A DNA stretch of 36,701 bases, taken from assembly GCA_023443285.1 (NCBI GenBank), contig JAEZVB010000101.1, forward strand, positions 1-36,701. The letters are read 5' to 3'. The notes below the pieces were generated by a model. It made no database searches, was not told the DNA's origin, and saw only the letters and a list, made by a program, of their open reading frames with translations. Shown one piece after another: positions 15,614-23,276 of the stretch (position 1 is its first letter; every line of letters starts with the position of its first letter). Origin of the DNA: Bacillota bacterium (GTDB lineage: Bacteria; Bacillota; Negativicutes; Sporomusales; Sporomusaceae). Made by a program: the position numbers and the translations under genes.

Positions 15614-16225
15614 ATGAAAGAAAAGGATATGATTTCCGGCCGCCACAGTTTTCTGCTGCAAAATACAAAATTTGCGGCCATTGTTGGTATGGCTATGATT
15701 ATTATTGCGTTAACGGTTAGCCAAACCGGTATGAACGAGATATTAAGAACTGCCAAGATGTTCAGTGGGGTTGGCAATAATGCATTTTTGCTCGCAACCA
15801 ATGGAGTTTTGTTTTTTCTTGCCTATAAGAAAGGGCGTAAAAGTATATTCTATTTAACACTTAAGGTAGATGCCGCAGTCTTGGTTGTTGTGCATACGCT
15901 TAAGAATATTCCTTTTGGTGAGTGGGCTCATCGGCCTAGTGGCAGTCCCAACGGTTTTCCCAGCGGACACACGACTCATGCGTTTGCTATGGCTTTCCTG
16001 ATGTCGGTATTTTATCCGCGTTTGGCATGGCTTTGGTATGGAATGGCCGCAGCCATTTCCTGGTCGCGAATTGAGACCAATGCCCATACTGGTTTTCAGG
16101 TGACTTCCGGGGTCATTTTTGGTATTGGCATAGCATGGTTTTTGGTAGATCGCTGGCTTACTCATCCCGACTCAGCTATGTTAGAAATGGACGATTCTGA
16201 GGAACAGGTTTGCTCAACTAAATAA
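15614..16225 (+). CDS. PAP2-family membrane phosphatase
   Basis: The ~203-residue protein has several membrane helices and the PAP2 motifs. Motif 1 is K-x9-RP (KNIPFGEWAHRP, longer spacing than the usual K-x6-RP). Motif 2 is PSGHT. Motif 3 is SR-x5-H (SRIETNAH), but four residues later there is Gln where the usual motif has Asp. PAP2 enzymes remove phosphate from lipids such as undecaprenyl diphosphate or lipid A. Position after GT39 suggests dephosphorylation of the carrier or of lipid A. The altered third motif is a point to check. A GGAGG ribosome-binding site precedes the ATG. Confidence 0.8.
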   Translation: MKEKDMISGRHSFLLQNTKFAAIVGMAMIIIALTVSQTGMNEILRTAKMFSGVGNNAFLLATNGVLFFLAYKKGRKSIFYLTLKVDAAVLVVVHTLKNIPFGEWAHRPSGSPNGFPSGHTTHAFAMAFLMSVFYPRLAWLWYGMAAAISWSRIETNAHTGFQVTSGVIFGIGIAWFLVDRWLTHPDSAMLEMDDSEEQVCSTK

Positions 16226-16286
16226 TGTAACCAATGGACTGAACCTTTTGTATGGTATCAGTAAAAAGGGTTGAAAGGACAACGCC

Positions 16287-17366
16287 GTGAGAAGATTAGA
16301 CAAATATATCATTAGTGAGCTCATGGGGCCATTTATATTCGGCGTATGCGCATTTGCGAGTGTATTTATTGGTGGCGGCACTATGTGGCGGATTGCCCAA
16401 TATATTAGTAAATTCGGGGCTTCGGCGATTATTGTTGTCAAACTGTTTGTATATAGTCTCCCAGGGGTTATTATATTGACGTTTCCCATGTCAACGCTTT
16501 TGGCGACACTATTATGTTATGGCAGATTGTCTTCCTCCTCTGAACTTACAGCGATGAGGGCGGCTGGACTGAGTTTTTACCGGTTGACCGCGCCGGTATT
16601 TATTACGGCGTTTTTTATTAGCGCTTTTGCCATGGTGTTTAATGAAACCGTTGTGCCGGCGGCCAATGAAGCCTACAATGACCTTGTTCGTTATGAGATT
16701 GAAGGCAATACCAAGCCGAAAAGCCAGGAGCATCTGGTGCTTTTAGAAAAATCTAAAGATGGTATTGGGCGTTTGACTTATGCCCGCCGCTATGACGAGG
16801 ATACAGCTGCTATGCAGCAGGTAACTGTTCAGGAATTCGAAAACAACCTGCCGGTGCGCATTGAGACCGCTGATAAGGCTGTTCGTCAAGATAATGGTTT
16901 GGCTCTTGAAACAGGTGCTATTCAAGATATTACATCTCCTGATAGCACAAGAACAATGTATTTTGCCCAACAATATCTGCCATCGGAGAATAACAATGCA
17001 CCATCTCAGGAAAAACGCAGTGATGAAATGACAATCCGTGAACTAAAACAAGCGGCTGCCGCTCTGCCAGACGGACAACGGCAAAAAAATATCTATTTAG
17101 TGGAATTGTATCAGCGGGCAGCCATTCCGGCAGCTTGTATGATTTTTGCCCTTATTGGCGCGCCGCTCGCACTGAGTTCGCCGCGTGCCGGTTCGGCGAG
17201 TGGCTTAGGATATAGTGTGCTGATTATTTTTCTGTATTATATAGTCATGACAACAGGTACAGCGATGGGGCAAAATGGTACGCTGCCACCAGCGCTTGCT
17301 GCATGGTTGGCTAACATTACTGCTCTTGTGCCAGGGATATATTTATTGCGCCGCGCTTCGATGTAA
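16287..17366 (+). CDS. LptF/LptG-family permease of lipopolysaccharide export
   Basis: The 359-residue protein has the YjgP/YjgQ layout: a DKYIISELMGPF start, three N-terminal membrane helices, a large soluble beta domain (about residues 120-260, likely periplasmic) and three C-terminal helices. LptFG with LptB move lipopolysaccharide from the inner membrane to the periplasmic bridge. A single gene of this type is visible; a second or homodimer partner is not in the window. Its presence points to an outer membrane and is the main reason to call this a diderm Firmicute. The start is GTG, behind GAAAGGA. Confidence 0.9.
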   Translation: MRRLDKYIISELMGPFIFGVCAFASVFIGGGTMWRIAQYISKFGASAIIVVKLFVYSLPGVIILTFPMSTLLATLLCYGRLSSSSELTAMRAAGLSFYRLTAPVFITAFFISAFAMVFNETVVPAANEAYNDLVRYEIEGNTKPKSQEHLVLLEKSKDGIGRLTYARRYDEDTAAMQQVTVQEFENNLPVRIETADKAVRQDNGLALETGAIQDITSPDSTRTMYFAQQYLPSENNNAPSQEKRSDEMTIRELKQAAAALPDGQRQKNIYLVELYQRAAIPAACMIFALIGAPLALSSPRAGSASGLGYSVLIIFLYYIVMTTGTAMGQNGTLPPALAAWLANITALVPGIYLLRRASM

Positions 17367-17373
17367 CCAATAT

Positions 17374-17404
17374 CGGCTTCTGCCTTGGCCTAAGGCGGAA
17401 GCCG
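17374..17404 (+). terminator. Strong hairpin, probable terminator after LptF/G
   Basis: A 13-bp stem with one G-U pair and a five-base loop (GGCCT) is followed by TGTTTTA. It also forms one copy of a palindromic repeat (see 17374-17501). Confidence 0.65.
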
Positions 17405-17501
17405 TGTTTTATACCCTAACAGAAAGTATAACTTTCTTAAAAGCAGGATAAGGGCAACATCGACTTCCGCTTTCGCCAAAGGCTCGGCGCAAGCCGTGTT
17501 T
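17374..17501 (+). repeat. Two diverged palindromic units around a small AT palindrome
   Basis: Units at 17374-17404 and 17461-17501 both start CG(G/A)CTTC(T/C)GC and both end in AAGCCGTGTTT. Between them lies a GAAAGT-ATA-ACTTTC palindrome. The layout resembles paired REP-like or small non-autonomous elements. Confidence 0.55.
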
Positions 17502-17567
17502 GCTTTATATTTCTCTTTTGGAATTTTTAGTATATAATATAACTGCAAATTTATGGTAGGTGATGTC

Positions 17568-17942
17568 GTGGTTATTGGTATTGGTATTGATATTGTTGAG
17601 ATAAAACGGATTAAAGCAGCTATTGCCAGCGAGGCATTTATAAAACGTGTATTTACTGCCGATGAAGCCGAGTATTGCTGCAAACGGGGCGTTCAGCAAG
17701 CCGCATCTTTTGCGGCGAGGTTTGCTGCAAAGGAAGCGGTGGCGAAAGCACTTGGCAGTGGGTTTGCCGGCGGGAAAGTCCGGGATATTGAAGTTGTCAT
17801 CGACGAGGTCGGTAAACCGGGGATTGTTTTGCATGGTAGTTTTAGCATATTGGCTGCCAAACTTGGTGTTGCTGTTATACACATATCGCTGACACATACC
17901 CAAGAATATGCTGCCGCGCAGGTGGTTTTAGAGGGGGAGTAA
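17568..17942 (+). CDS. acpS: Holo-[acyl-carrier-protein] synthase
   Basis: AcpS transfers the phosphopantetheine arm of coenzyme A to a Ser of acyl carrier protein. The ~124-residue product begins VIGIGIDIVEIKRI, with the Mg-binding Asp at residue 8, and has the FAAKEAVAKALG helix with its catalytic Glu. The GTG start at 17568 is preferred, because AGGTGA lies four bases before it and the family starts with (M)-I-x-G-I-G-x-D. The upstream ATG at 17553 has no ribosome-binding site. It is followed after three bases by nnr. In Bacillus subtilis acpS also sits near the ndoAI-ndoA pair. Confidence 0.95.
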   Translation: MVIGIGIDIVEIKRIKAAIASEAFIKRVFTADEAEYCCKRGVQQAASFAARFAAKEAVAKALGSGFAGGKVRDIEVVIDEVGKPGIVLHGSFSILAAKLGVAVIHISLTHTQEYAAAQVVLEGE

Positions 17943-17945
17943 GTA

Positions 17946-19496
17946 ATGCAAGCACCAACAGCTGCAGAAATGCGGGAGATCGACCGTATTGCTATTAATG
18001 AGTATGGTATTCCAGGAACGGTATTGATGGAAAATGCCGGTGTGGCGGTAGTACGGCATTTGGAGTCAATCCTAAATCCGCTGGTAGACCGAAAGATTTG
18101 TATATTTGCCGGAAAAGGCAATAATGGCGGAGATGGCTATGTTATTGCCAGACATCTTGCTAACAAAGGTGCGAAAGTAAAGGTTTTCTTACTAGGCGAG
18201 AAGACGGCTGTTAGCGGTGATGCTCGCATAAATCTGGATATAATTGATAAAATGAATATAGATACAATTGAGGTTATCAATAAACGTGATTGGGACAAGG
18301 TTAGAGTTGCAGCTAATTTTTCTGATTGCTTAGTAGATGCGCTCTTGGGGACAGGCTTTCGTGGCGAAGTCACCGGTGACATGGACAGGATTATCGATTG
18401 TATTAATGATGCCGGAAAACTCGTTATTGCTGTGGATATTCCCTCAGGCGTGGATGCTGACACCGGACGAATTTGTGGTAAAGCGGTTAAGGCTTCTCAT
18501 ACGGTTACTTTTGGCCTGCCGAAACCGGGCTTGTTTTTATACCCCGGCGCTCAGTGCGCCGGTGAACTGACGGTTGCTGACATTGGTATACCAACAGCGG
18601 TTGTGGAAGGGCTGCATATTAAGCAAAATATACTAATGATCAGTGCTGTGCGTGCCATATTGCCGCGGCGTAATCCGAACAGTCATAAAGGAACAAATGG
18701 ACGGGTGGCTGTGGTGGCAGGTTCGCAGGGGTTGAGCGGTGCAGCCGCTATGACGGCCGAGGCGAGCCTTAGAACCGGAGCAGGGCTGATTACCTTGGCT
18801 TCTCCTGAAGGCATTCAGAAGATATTAGCAGTGAAGCTGACAGAAGTTATGACAAAAGCGTTAAGTGAAACCGGGTCAGGGGGTATTGGCCGGGAAGCTG
18901 TGAATGACATTGTCGAGTTGGCTGTGAGCAATGATGCATTGGCGATTGGGCCAGGGCTTGGCCGCCATGAGGAAACAGCGTCAGCAGTGCGCGAAGTTAT
19001 TACTGCGGTAAGGTGTCCCTTGGTCATTGATGCCGATGCTTTATATGCACTACAAGGTTATACGAATTTGTTAGCAGAATGTGCTGCTTTGCCAGTAGTT
19101 ACACCACATCCTGGTGAAATGGGATTATTGACCGGACTTTCTGCCCAGGCGGTAAATGCTGATCGTGTACAGGTGGCTCGGCAAGCGGCAGGAGAATGGG
19201 GCTGCATTGTCGTATTAAAAGGAGCACACACTGTTGTTGCATTTCCTGATGGTGAAGTATATATTAATACTACAGGAAATGCTGGTATGGCTACTGGTGG
19301 TACTGGTGATGCGCTAACTGGTATTATTGCTGCTTTGCTTGCTCAGGGGATGTCAAGTCATGATGCTGCAGTGGCGGGGGTCTATATTCATGGCTTGGCC
19401 GGGGATGTTGTTGCGCAAACTGGTATGATCGGGATGACAGCAACAGATTTGATTAAAGCTGTGCCGGCTGCTTTGTACGGGATAAATAATTATTAA
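17946..19496 (+). CDS. nnr: Bifunctional NAD(P)HX epimerase / ADP-dependent dehydratase
   Basis: The 516-residue protein joins two repair domains. The N-terminal YjeF_N/NnrE epimerase (about 1-215) shows PTAAEMREID, ENAG, GKGNNGGDGYVIARHL and DIPSGVDADTG. The C-terminal NnrD domain (about 230-510), of the ribokinase-like fold, shows NSHKGTNGRVAVVAGS, VVTPHPGEMGLLTG and NTTGNAGMATGGTGDALTG. Together they convert damaged hydrated NAD(P)H back to the usable form. Length is normal for the fused type. It lies three bases behind acpS, in the same operon. Confidence 0.95.
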   Translation: MQAPTAAEMREIDRIAINEYGIPGTVLMENAGVAVVRHLESILNPLVDRKICIFAGKGNNGGDGYVIARHLANKGAKVKVFLLGEKTAVSGDARINLDIIDKMNIDTIEVINKRDWDKVRVAANFSDCLVDALLGTGFRGEVTGDMDRIIDCINDAGKLVIAVDIPSGVDADTGRICGKAVKASHTVTFGLPKPGLFLYPGAQCAGELTVADIGIPTAVVEGLHIKQNILMISAVRAILPRRNPNSHKGTNGRVAVVAGSQGLSGAAAMTAEASLRTGAGLITLASPEGIQKILAVKLTEVMTKALSETGSGGIGREAVNDIVELAVSNDALAIGPGLGRHEETASAVREVITAVRCPLVIDADALYALQGYTNLLAECAALPVVTPHPGEMGLLTGLSAQAVNADRVQVARQAAGEWGCIVVLKGAHTVVAFPDGEVYINTTGNAGMATGGTGDALTGIIAALLAQGMSSHDAAVAGVYIHGLAGDVVAQTGMIGMTATDLIKAVPAALYGINNY

Positions 19497-19511
19497 AGTA
19501 TATAAAATACG

Positions 19512-19541
19512 TTGACACTAGTATAGCATTGCTTATATAAT
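19512..19541 (+). promoter_or_regulatory. Sigma-A promoter for ndoAI-ndoA
   Basis: A consensus TTGACA, an 18-base spacer and TATAAT lie about 45 bases before the antitoxin start. The toxin-antitoxin pair can thus be transcribed on its own. Confidence 0.75.
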
Positions 19542-19585
19542 AATATTATCTTTTAGTATGCTCCATATCTGGCGGGGGTGATGGT

Positions 19586-19861
19586 GTGGCCGAGTTACGG
19601 CGAATTATGATAAGTATTCCTAACGCATTGTTACAAGAAATCGATGGCATAATAGCTATGGACAAATTGAGCAGAAGTCAGTTTGTTAGAGATGCCATGC
19701 GTCTTTATATAGAAGAGCGCAAGCGCAAGGCTGTACGTGATATGATGAAAAAAGGTTATCAGGAAATGGCAGTCATTAATCTGACATTAGCTGAAGAAGG
19801 CTTATTGGAAGATGTTGATACGTTTGAGCTAATGCCTGGACTACTGGCGGAGCGTGAATAG
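19586..19861 (+). CDS. ndoAI: EndoAI antitoxin, ribbon-helix-helix (MazE/CopG-like)
   Basis: The 91-residue protein opens with the ribbon-helix-helix DNA-binding segment RIMISIPNALLQEID, followed by the SRSQFVRDAMRLYIEER helix, as in Bacillus subtilis EndoAI. The C-terminal part (MKKGYQEMAVINLTLAEEGL) would wrap the toxin and block its active site. GTG is the start, and the GGGGGTGATG before it serves as ribosome-binding site. The toxin start lies one base after its stop. The RHH fold predicts autoregulation of the promoter at 19512-19541. Confidence 0.93.
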   Translation: MAELRRIMISIPNALLQEIDGIIAMDKLSRSQFVRDAMRLYIEERKRKAVRDMMKKGYQEMAVINLTLAEEGLLEDVDTFELMPGLLAERE

Positions 19862-19862
19862 A

Positions 19863-20213
19863 ATGATTGTCAAACGCGGGGATATTTATTATGCAAATCT
19901 GAGTCCGGTAGTAGGCTCAGAGCAAGGTGGGCATAGGCCAGTTTTAGTTATTCAGAATGATGTTGGTAACAAATATAGTCCAACAGTTATTGTTGCTGCT
20001 ATTACCTCGCAGATTTCCAAAGCAAAGCTTCCTACTCATGTGGAAGTTAGTGCCAAACAATATAATCTTGAAAAAGATTCTGTTGTGTTGTTGGAACAAC
20101 TGCGTACTATTGATAAACGCCGTCTTCGGGAAAAGGTAACCCATCTAAGTGAAGAAATCATGAATAAGGTGGACGAAGCAATTCGAATAAGCATAGGGTT
20201 AGTTCAGCTTTAA
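19863..20213 (+). CDS. ndoA: EndoA toxin, MazF-family mRNA endoribonuclease
   Basis: EndoA cuts mRNA at short U-rich sites. The 116-residue length and sequence track the Bacillus subtilis protein closely: MIVKRGDIYYANLSPVVGSE, then HRPVLVIQND, AAITSQISKAKLPTHVE, DSVVLLEQLRTID and a VDEAI end. The ATG at 19863 gives the family's exact N-terminus. An in-frame GTG at 19854, overlapping the antitoxin stop, would add three residues and has poorer spacing to GGCGGAG. In endospore formers this toxin is usually a chromosomal stress system, not a plasmid addiction module. Confidence 0.95.
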   Translation: MIVKRGDIYYANLSPVVGSEQGGHRPVLVIQNDVGNKYSPTVIVAAITSQISKAKLPTHVEVSAKQYNLEKDSVVLLEQLRTIDKRRLREKVTHLSEEIMNKVDEAIRISIGLVQL

Positions 20214-20222
20214 ATGCGAGGG

Positions 20223-20247
20223 ATAGGCGGGCGACTGCCTATTTTTA
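20223..20247 (+). terminator. Intrinsic terminator after ndoA
   Basis: A 6-bp stem (ATAGGC and GCCTAT) with an eight-base loop is followed by a T-run. Confidence 0.6.
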
Positions 20248-20282
20248 GTTTGTTGACTTACATAATATAGGGGAGAGATAAC

Positions 20283-21173
20283 ATGAACAGTATTCATAAG
20301 TGGTCATGGCTGATCATAGTTATGACCATTTTTTCACTAGTTTTTATGGCTGGCTGTAAAACTGGCCCGGCAAGTGGCGGTGGACTTGCATCGGCAACCG
20401 CGCCGCTTACGGTTAAGGTGCTGGATGTTGGCCAGGGTGATGCCATTCTTATCCGCGCTCAGGATCAGGTGGTGCTTATTGACACAGGGGATGTTCCGGC
20501 CAAGGATAGACTAGTAAAATTGCTTAAAAGCCAAGGGATTACCACTATTGATAAACTGATTATTACCCATCCGCACGCGGATCATATTGGCGGTGTTGCT
20601 GCCGTGTTTCAGCAATTTACGGTGAAGCAAATATATGACAGTGGTCAAAAAACCACATCTAACTTATACAAACAGTATTTAGCGCAGATTCAAAAACAAA
20701 AGATTCCTTTTACGGTAGTTAACGCCGGGATGACAATTGATTTGGGAAATGAGATAATGCTTAAAATATTAGCGCCAGATAAGCCACTTATTGTTGGCAG
20801 TGAGTCAGATATCAATAACAATTCCATAGTGGCCAAGCTGGTATATAACAACTTCTCGATGCTGCTTACAGGTGATGCAGAAAGCGAGTCAGAAGAGCGT
20901 ATGCTAAAAAAGGACGCGTCTATTCTAAAGAGTACCGTGTTAAAGAGTGGCCATCATGGCAGCCGTTCCTCCTCTTCTGTACCCTTTTTACAGGCGGTAA
21001 GCCCAGAGACTGCGATTATTTCGCTGGGCGCCAATAATGAATATCATCATCCACATCCATCCACATTGAAAAAATACAAAGATAAAAAAATCGTAATATA
21101 TCGTACCGATACAGATGGGACAGTGACGGTTGCCAGCGATGGGAAAACCTACACCATTACAAAGGAGCGATAA
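20283..21173 (+). CDS. Secreted metallo-beta-lactamase-fold lipoprotein (ComEC C-terminal-like hydrolase)
   Basis: A lipoprotein signal (residues 1-25) ends in the lipobox FMAGC. The mature ~270-residue part is a metallo-beta-lactamase-fold enzyme like the C-terminal domain of the DNA-uptake protein ComEC: VLDVGQGDAILIR, VLIDTG, then the metal site THPHADHIGG, a NNNSIVAKL block, LLTGDAE, and KSGHHGS and NNEYHHPHP for the remaining ligands. Relatives are proposed to be nucleases or phosphodiesterases; the substrate is not established. The next gene (DUF3006) begins three bases later, a pairing I associate with this family. Confidence 0.85.
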   Translation: MNSIHKWSWLIIVMTIFSLVFMAGCKTGPASGGGLASATAPLTVKVLDVGQGDAILIRAQDQVVLIDTGDVPAKDRLVKLLKSQGITTIDKLIITHPHADHIGGVAAVFQQFTVKQIYDSGQKTTSNLYKQYLAQIQKQKIPFTVVNAGMTIDLGNEIMLKILAPDKPLIVGSESDINNNSIVAKLVYNNFSMLLTGDAESESEERMLKKDASILKSTVLKSGHHGSRSSSSVPFLQAVSPETAIISLGANNEYHHPHPSTLKKYKDKKIVIYRTDTDGTVTVASDGKTYTITKER

Positions 21174-21175
21174 GC

Positions 21176-21409
21176 ATGAAGATTAAAGCGATAATTGACC
21201 GGTTTGAGGGTGACAAGGCGGTGTTTTTGGCTGGAGAACGGGAAATCAGTGTAATCTGGCCCAAAGAGCTATTGCCGGCAGCTAAAGAAGGCAGTGTCCT
21301 GGCAATTGAGATTGTTGTTGATGCTGAAGCTACCATAGAGGCGCAGGCTGAGGTGGATGCCCTTTTTGAGCAAATCATGAAGCAGAACCAAGAAAGTAAT
21401 AACCAATAG
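21176..21409 (+). CDS. DUF3006-domain small protein
   Basis: The 77-residue protein has the DUF3006 pattern: a short beta-barrel-like run (IKAIIDRFEGDKAVFL, then ISVIWPKELLP, then AKEGSVLAIEIVVD) and a helical acidic tail. Its job is unknown. It is commonly found directly after ComEC-like metallo-beta-lactamase proteins, as here with a two-base gap, so the two are probably co-expressed. Confidence 0.8.
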   Translation: MKIKAIIDRFEGDKAVFLAGEREISVIWPKELLPAAKEGSVLAIEIVVDAEATIEAQAEVDALFEQIMKQNQESNNQ

Positions 21410-21535
21410 CTATAGCTTTCTGCAGTTTTTGTGTATATATTTTAGTTTTTGAGGATTTGTGACGTTAGTCCTGCAGGAATTTTGACAATAAGCACGAACT
21501 TATTAAAGACACTTCGCGGTCTGGAGGTGCCTTTA

Positions 21536-22630
21536 TTGCGAAAAATAGTGTTATTATTGTTGATTACCCTGTTTGTTACTTCCTGGACAGGTGCATATGT
21601 TACTGCGGCGCCTAAAACTTCCGGGCAGGCAGCTAAGTCTGGTGTAAGTAGCAGTCTAGAACTTAGCAAAGTTCGCTGGGCTAATCATACCGAAGCGGTT
21701 TCCGGCACAGCTAAGCTGCGCCTAGTTATGGATGTATCCGGTCCTGTCAAGGCCAGTGGCGTTATTATTAACGCGCCTACCCCCCGGCTGGTTGTGACTA
21801 TTAAAGGGACAACCCCGGGCAAAGACGTTGCTGATCTTGAGTTTGACGGAAAAGTTATTGAGAAGGTCAGTTTTGATGTTAGTGGTCAAGATACCAAGAT
21901 AACGTTTGATTTGCCGTTAACGGTGGAAGAGAGCGATTACAGTGTATTTACCCTGCCGAGTGATGCTAAAGCAAAAAAACCATTCCGGGTGGTTGTGGAT
22001 ATTAATAAACCTATGCCGCTTCCGAACTTTTCTTTTACGGCAGGTCTAAAGAACAAGGTAATTGCCATTGATCCCGGGCATGGTGGTAGTGATCCCGGAG
22101 CTATTGGGCCTAGCCGGTATCAGGAAAAAATGGTTACATTGGCAGTGGCTAAGAATGTAAAAGAGTTGTTAGAAAAGGCAGGAGCCAGGGTTATTATGAC
22201 CCGGCAGGATGATCGTGATGTTTTTGGGCCAAAGGCAACTGATGTTGAAGAGCTAAAAGCACGTTCCACTGCGGCTAACAGCCGGAAGGCTGATATATTT
22301 GTAAGTATTCATGCCGATTCTTTTACAGATCGTTCTGCAGGTGGCACGACAACTTACTATTACCCTAAAACCCTGTATGATGCTATGCTGGCTTCGGCAC
22401 TGCAAACAAATTTGATTGAGGCTGGCGAATTGCAGGATCGGCGAACCAGGTCAGCTAACTTTTATGTAATTAAAAGGACACAGATGCCGGCAGCACTTGT
22501 GGAACTGGCCTTTATATCTAACCCAAGAGAAGAAAAACTTTTAACCTCACCTGAGTTTCAACAAAAAATGTCTCTAGGAATAGTACGGGGACTGGAGCGG
22601 TTTTTTGACCAGGCTGCCAAGCTAAACTAA
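21536..22630 (+). CDS. N-acetylmuramoyl-L-alanine amidase with AMIN domain
   Basis: The enzyme cuts the amide bond between N-acetylmuramic acid and the stem peptide. The 364-residue product has a signal peptide (about 1-25), an AMIN domain (about 40-165; targets septal or outer-layer wall) and an Amidase_3 catalytic domain (about 180-360) with zinc-site motifs AIDPGHGGSDPG, YQEK, SIHAD and VELAFISN. The TTG at 21536 is preferred: GGAGGTG lies six bases upstream and it gives a clean signal peptide. An upstream ATG at 21449 would add 29 unsupported residues. GerMN follows after 13 bases. Confidence 0.92.
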   Translation: MRKIVLLLLITLFVTSWTGAYVTAAPKTSGQAAKSGVSSSLELSKVRWANHTEAVSGTAKLRLVMDVSGPVKASGVIINAPTPRLVVTIKGTTPGKDVADLEFDGKVIEKVSFDVSGQDTKITFDLPLTVEESDYSVFTLPSDAKAKKPFRVVVDINKPMPLPNFSFTAGLKNKVIAIDPGHGGSDPGAIGPSRYQEKMVTLAVAKNVKELLEKAGARVIMTRQDDRDVFGPKATDVEELKARSTAANSRKADIFVSIHADSFTDRSAGGTTTYYYPKTLYDAMLASALQTNLIEAGELQDRRTRSANFYVIKRTQMPAALVELAFISNPREEKLLTSPEFQQKMSLGIVRGLERFFDQAAKLN

Positions 22631-22643
22631 AGAGGTGGGTATG

Positions 22644-23225
22644 ATGAAAACTATTAGATTGCTTTTAATGGCTGCGCTAATAACCGCGGCGTTTATAATT
22701 GCCGGATGTGATAGTTCTGTTCCCGCGAGTCAACAAGGAGCAGCAACTACTACTGATAAAAAGACAACTGAACAGTCGCAGTCTGCAGGCGGTGTGAATG
22801 CTAACCCGGAACGGACAATGCAGCTTGTGGTGTATCATGCCACGAAAGATGCTATGTATCTTGTGCCGGAGACACATACAGTCCCTGTTAACAGCCATCC
22901 GGCTCGTACTGCTATGGAGCTTTTGCAGGCAGGAACCAAAAGCCCCGATCTTGTTGGGGTTATGCCTGAGGGGACACAACTAAAAAATCTGACGGTTAAA
23001 GACCATATTGCCTTTGCGGATTTTAATGACAAATTAATTAAGCGCAGTGGTGGTGGATCAGCCGGTGAGATTTTGCTGGTAGCAGCTATTGTTAATACAC
23101 TTACGCAGTTTCCGGATATTCAGCAGGTGCAGATAATGGTTAACGGAAAGAAAATTGAGACCATTTCCGGGCATATGGATACTAGCGAACCCCTTAGCCG
23201 TTCCGAAAAAATCATTAAAAAATAA
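22644..23225 (+). CDS. GerMN-domain lipoprotein
   Basis: A lipoprotein signal peptide ends in IIAGC at residue 22. A low-complexity Thr/Gln/Ser linker then leads to a GerMN domain (about residues 60-190): QLVVYHATKDAMYLVPET, ARTAMELLQAGT, FADFNDKLIKRSGGGSAGE, and AAIVNTLTQFPDIQQVQIMVNG. GerMN domains occur in spore germination and sporulation proteins (GerM) and in envelope proteins. The ATG at 22644 is chosen for its five-base spacing from AGGTGG; the ATG at 22641 is also possible. It shares an operon with the amidase, pointing to a cell-wall or spore-cortex role. Confidence 0.9.
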   Translation: MKTIRLLLMAALITAAFIIAGCDSSVPASQQGAATTTDKKTTEQSQSAGGVNANPERTMQLVVYHATKDAMYLVPETHTVPVNSHPARTAMELLQAGTKSPDLVGVMPEGTQLKNLTVKDHIAFADFNDKLIKRSGGGSAGEILLVAAIVNTLTQFPDIQQVQIMVNGKKIETISGHMDTSEPLSRSEKIIKK

Positions 23226-23231
23226 TTGCGA

Positions 23232-23276
23232 AAAGCAGCAGTCCTTAGATAAAGGCTGCTGCTTTCTTATTTTGGA
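23232..23276. terminator. Bidirectional terminator between convergent genes
   Basis: A 10-bp perfect stem (AAAGCAGCAG and CTGCTGCTTT), extended by an inner CCTT/AAGG pairing, has T-rich sequence on the right and a short A-run on the left. It separates the GerMN gene from the convergent regulator gene. Confidence 0.85.

Noticed and set aside
17518..17538. TTGGAA with TATAAT before acpS
   Set aside because: The two boxes are only about nine bases apart, too close for a sigma-A promoter; no good -35 was found at the right distance.
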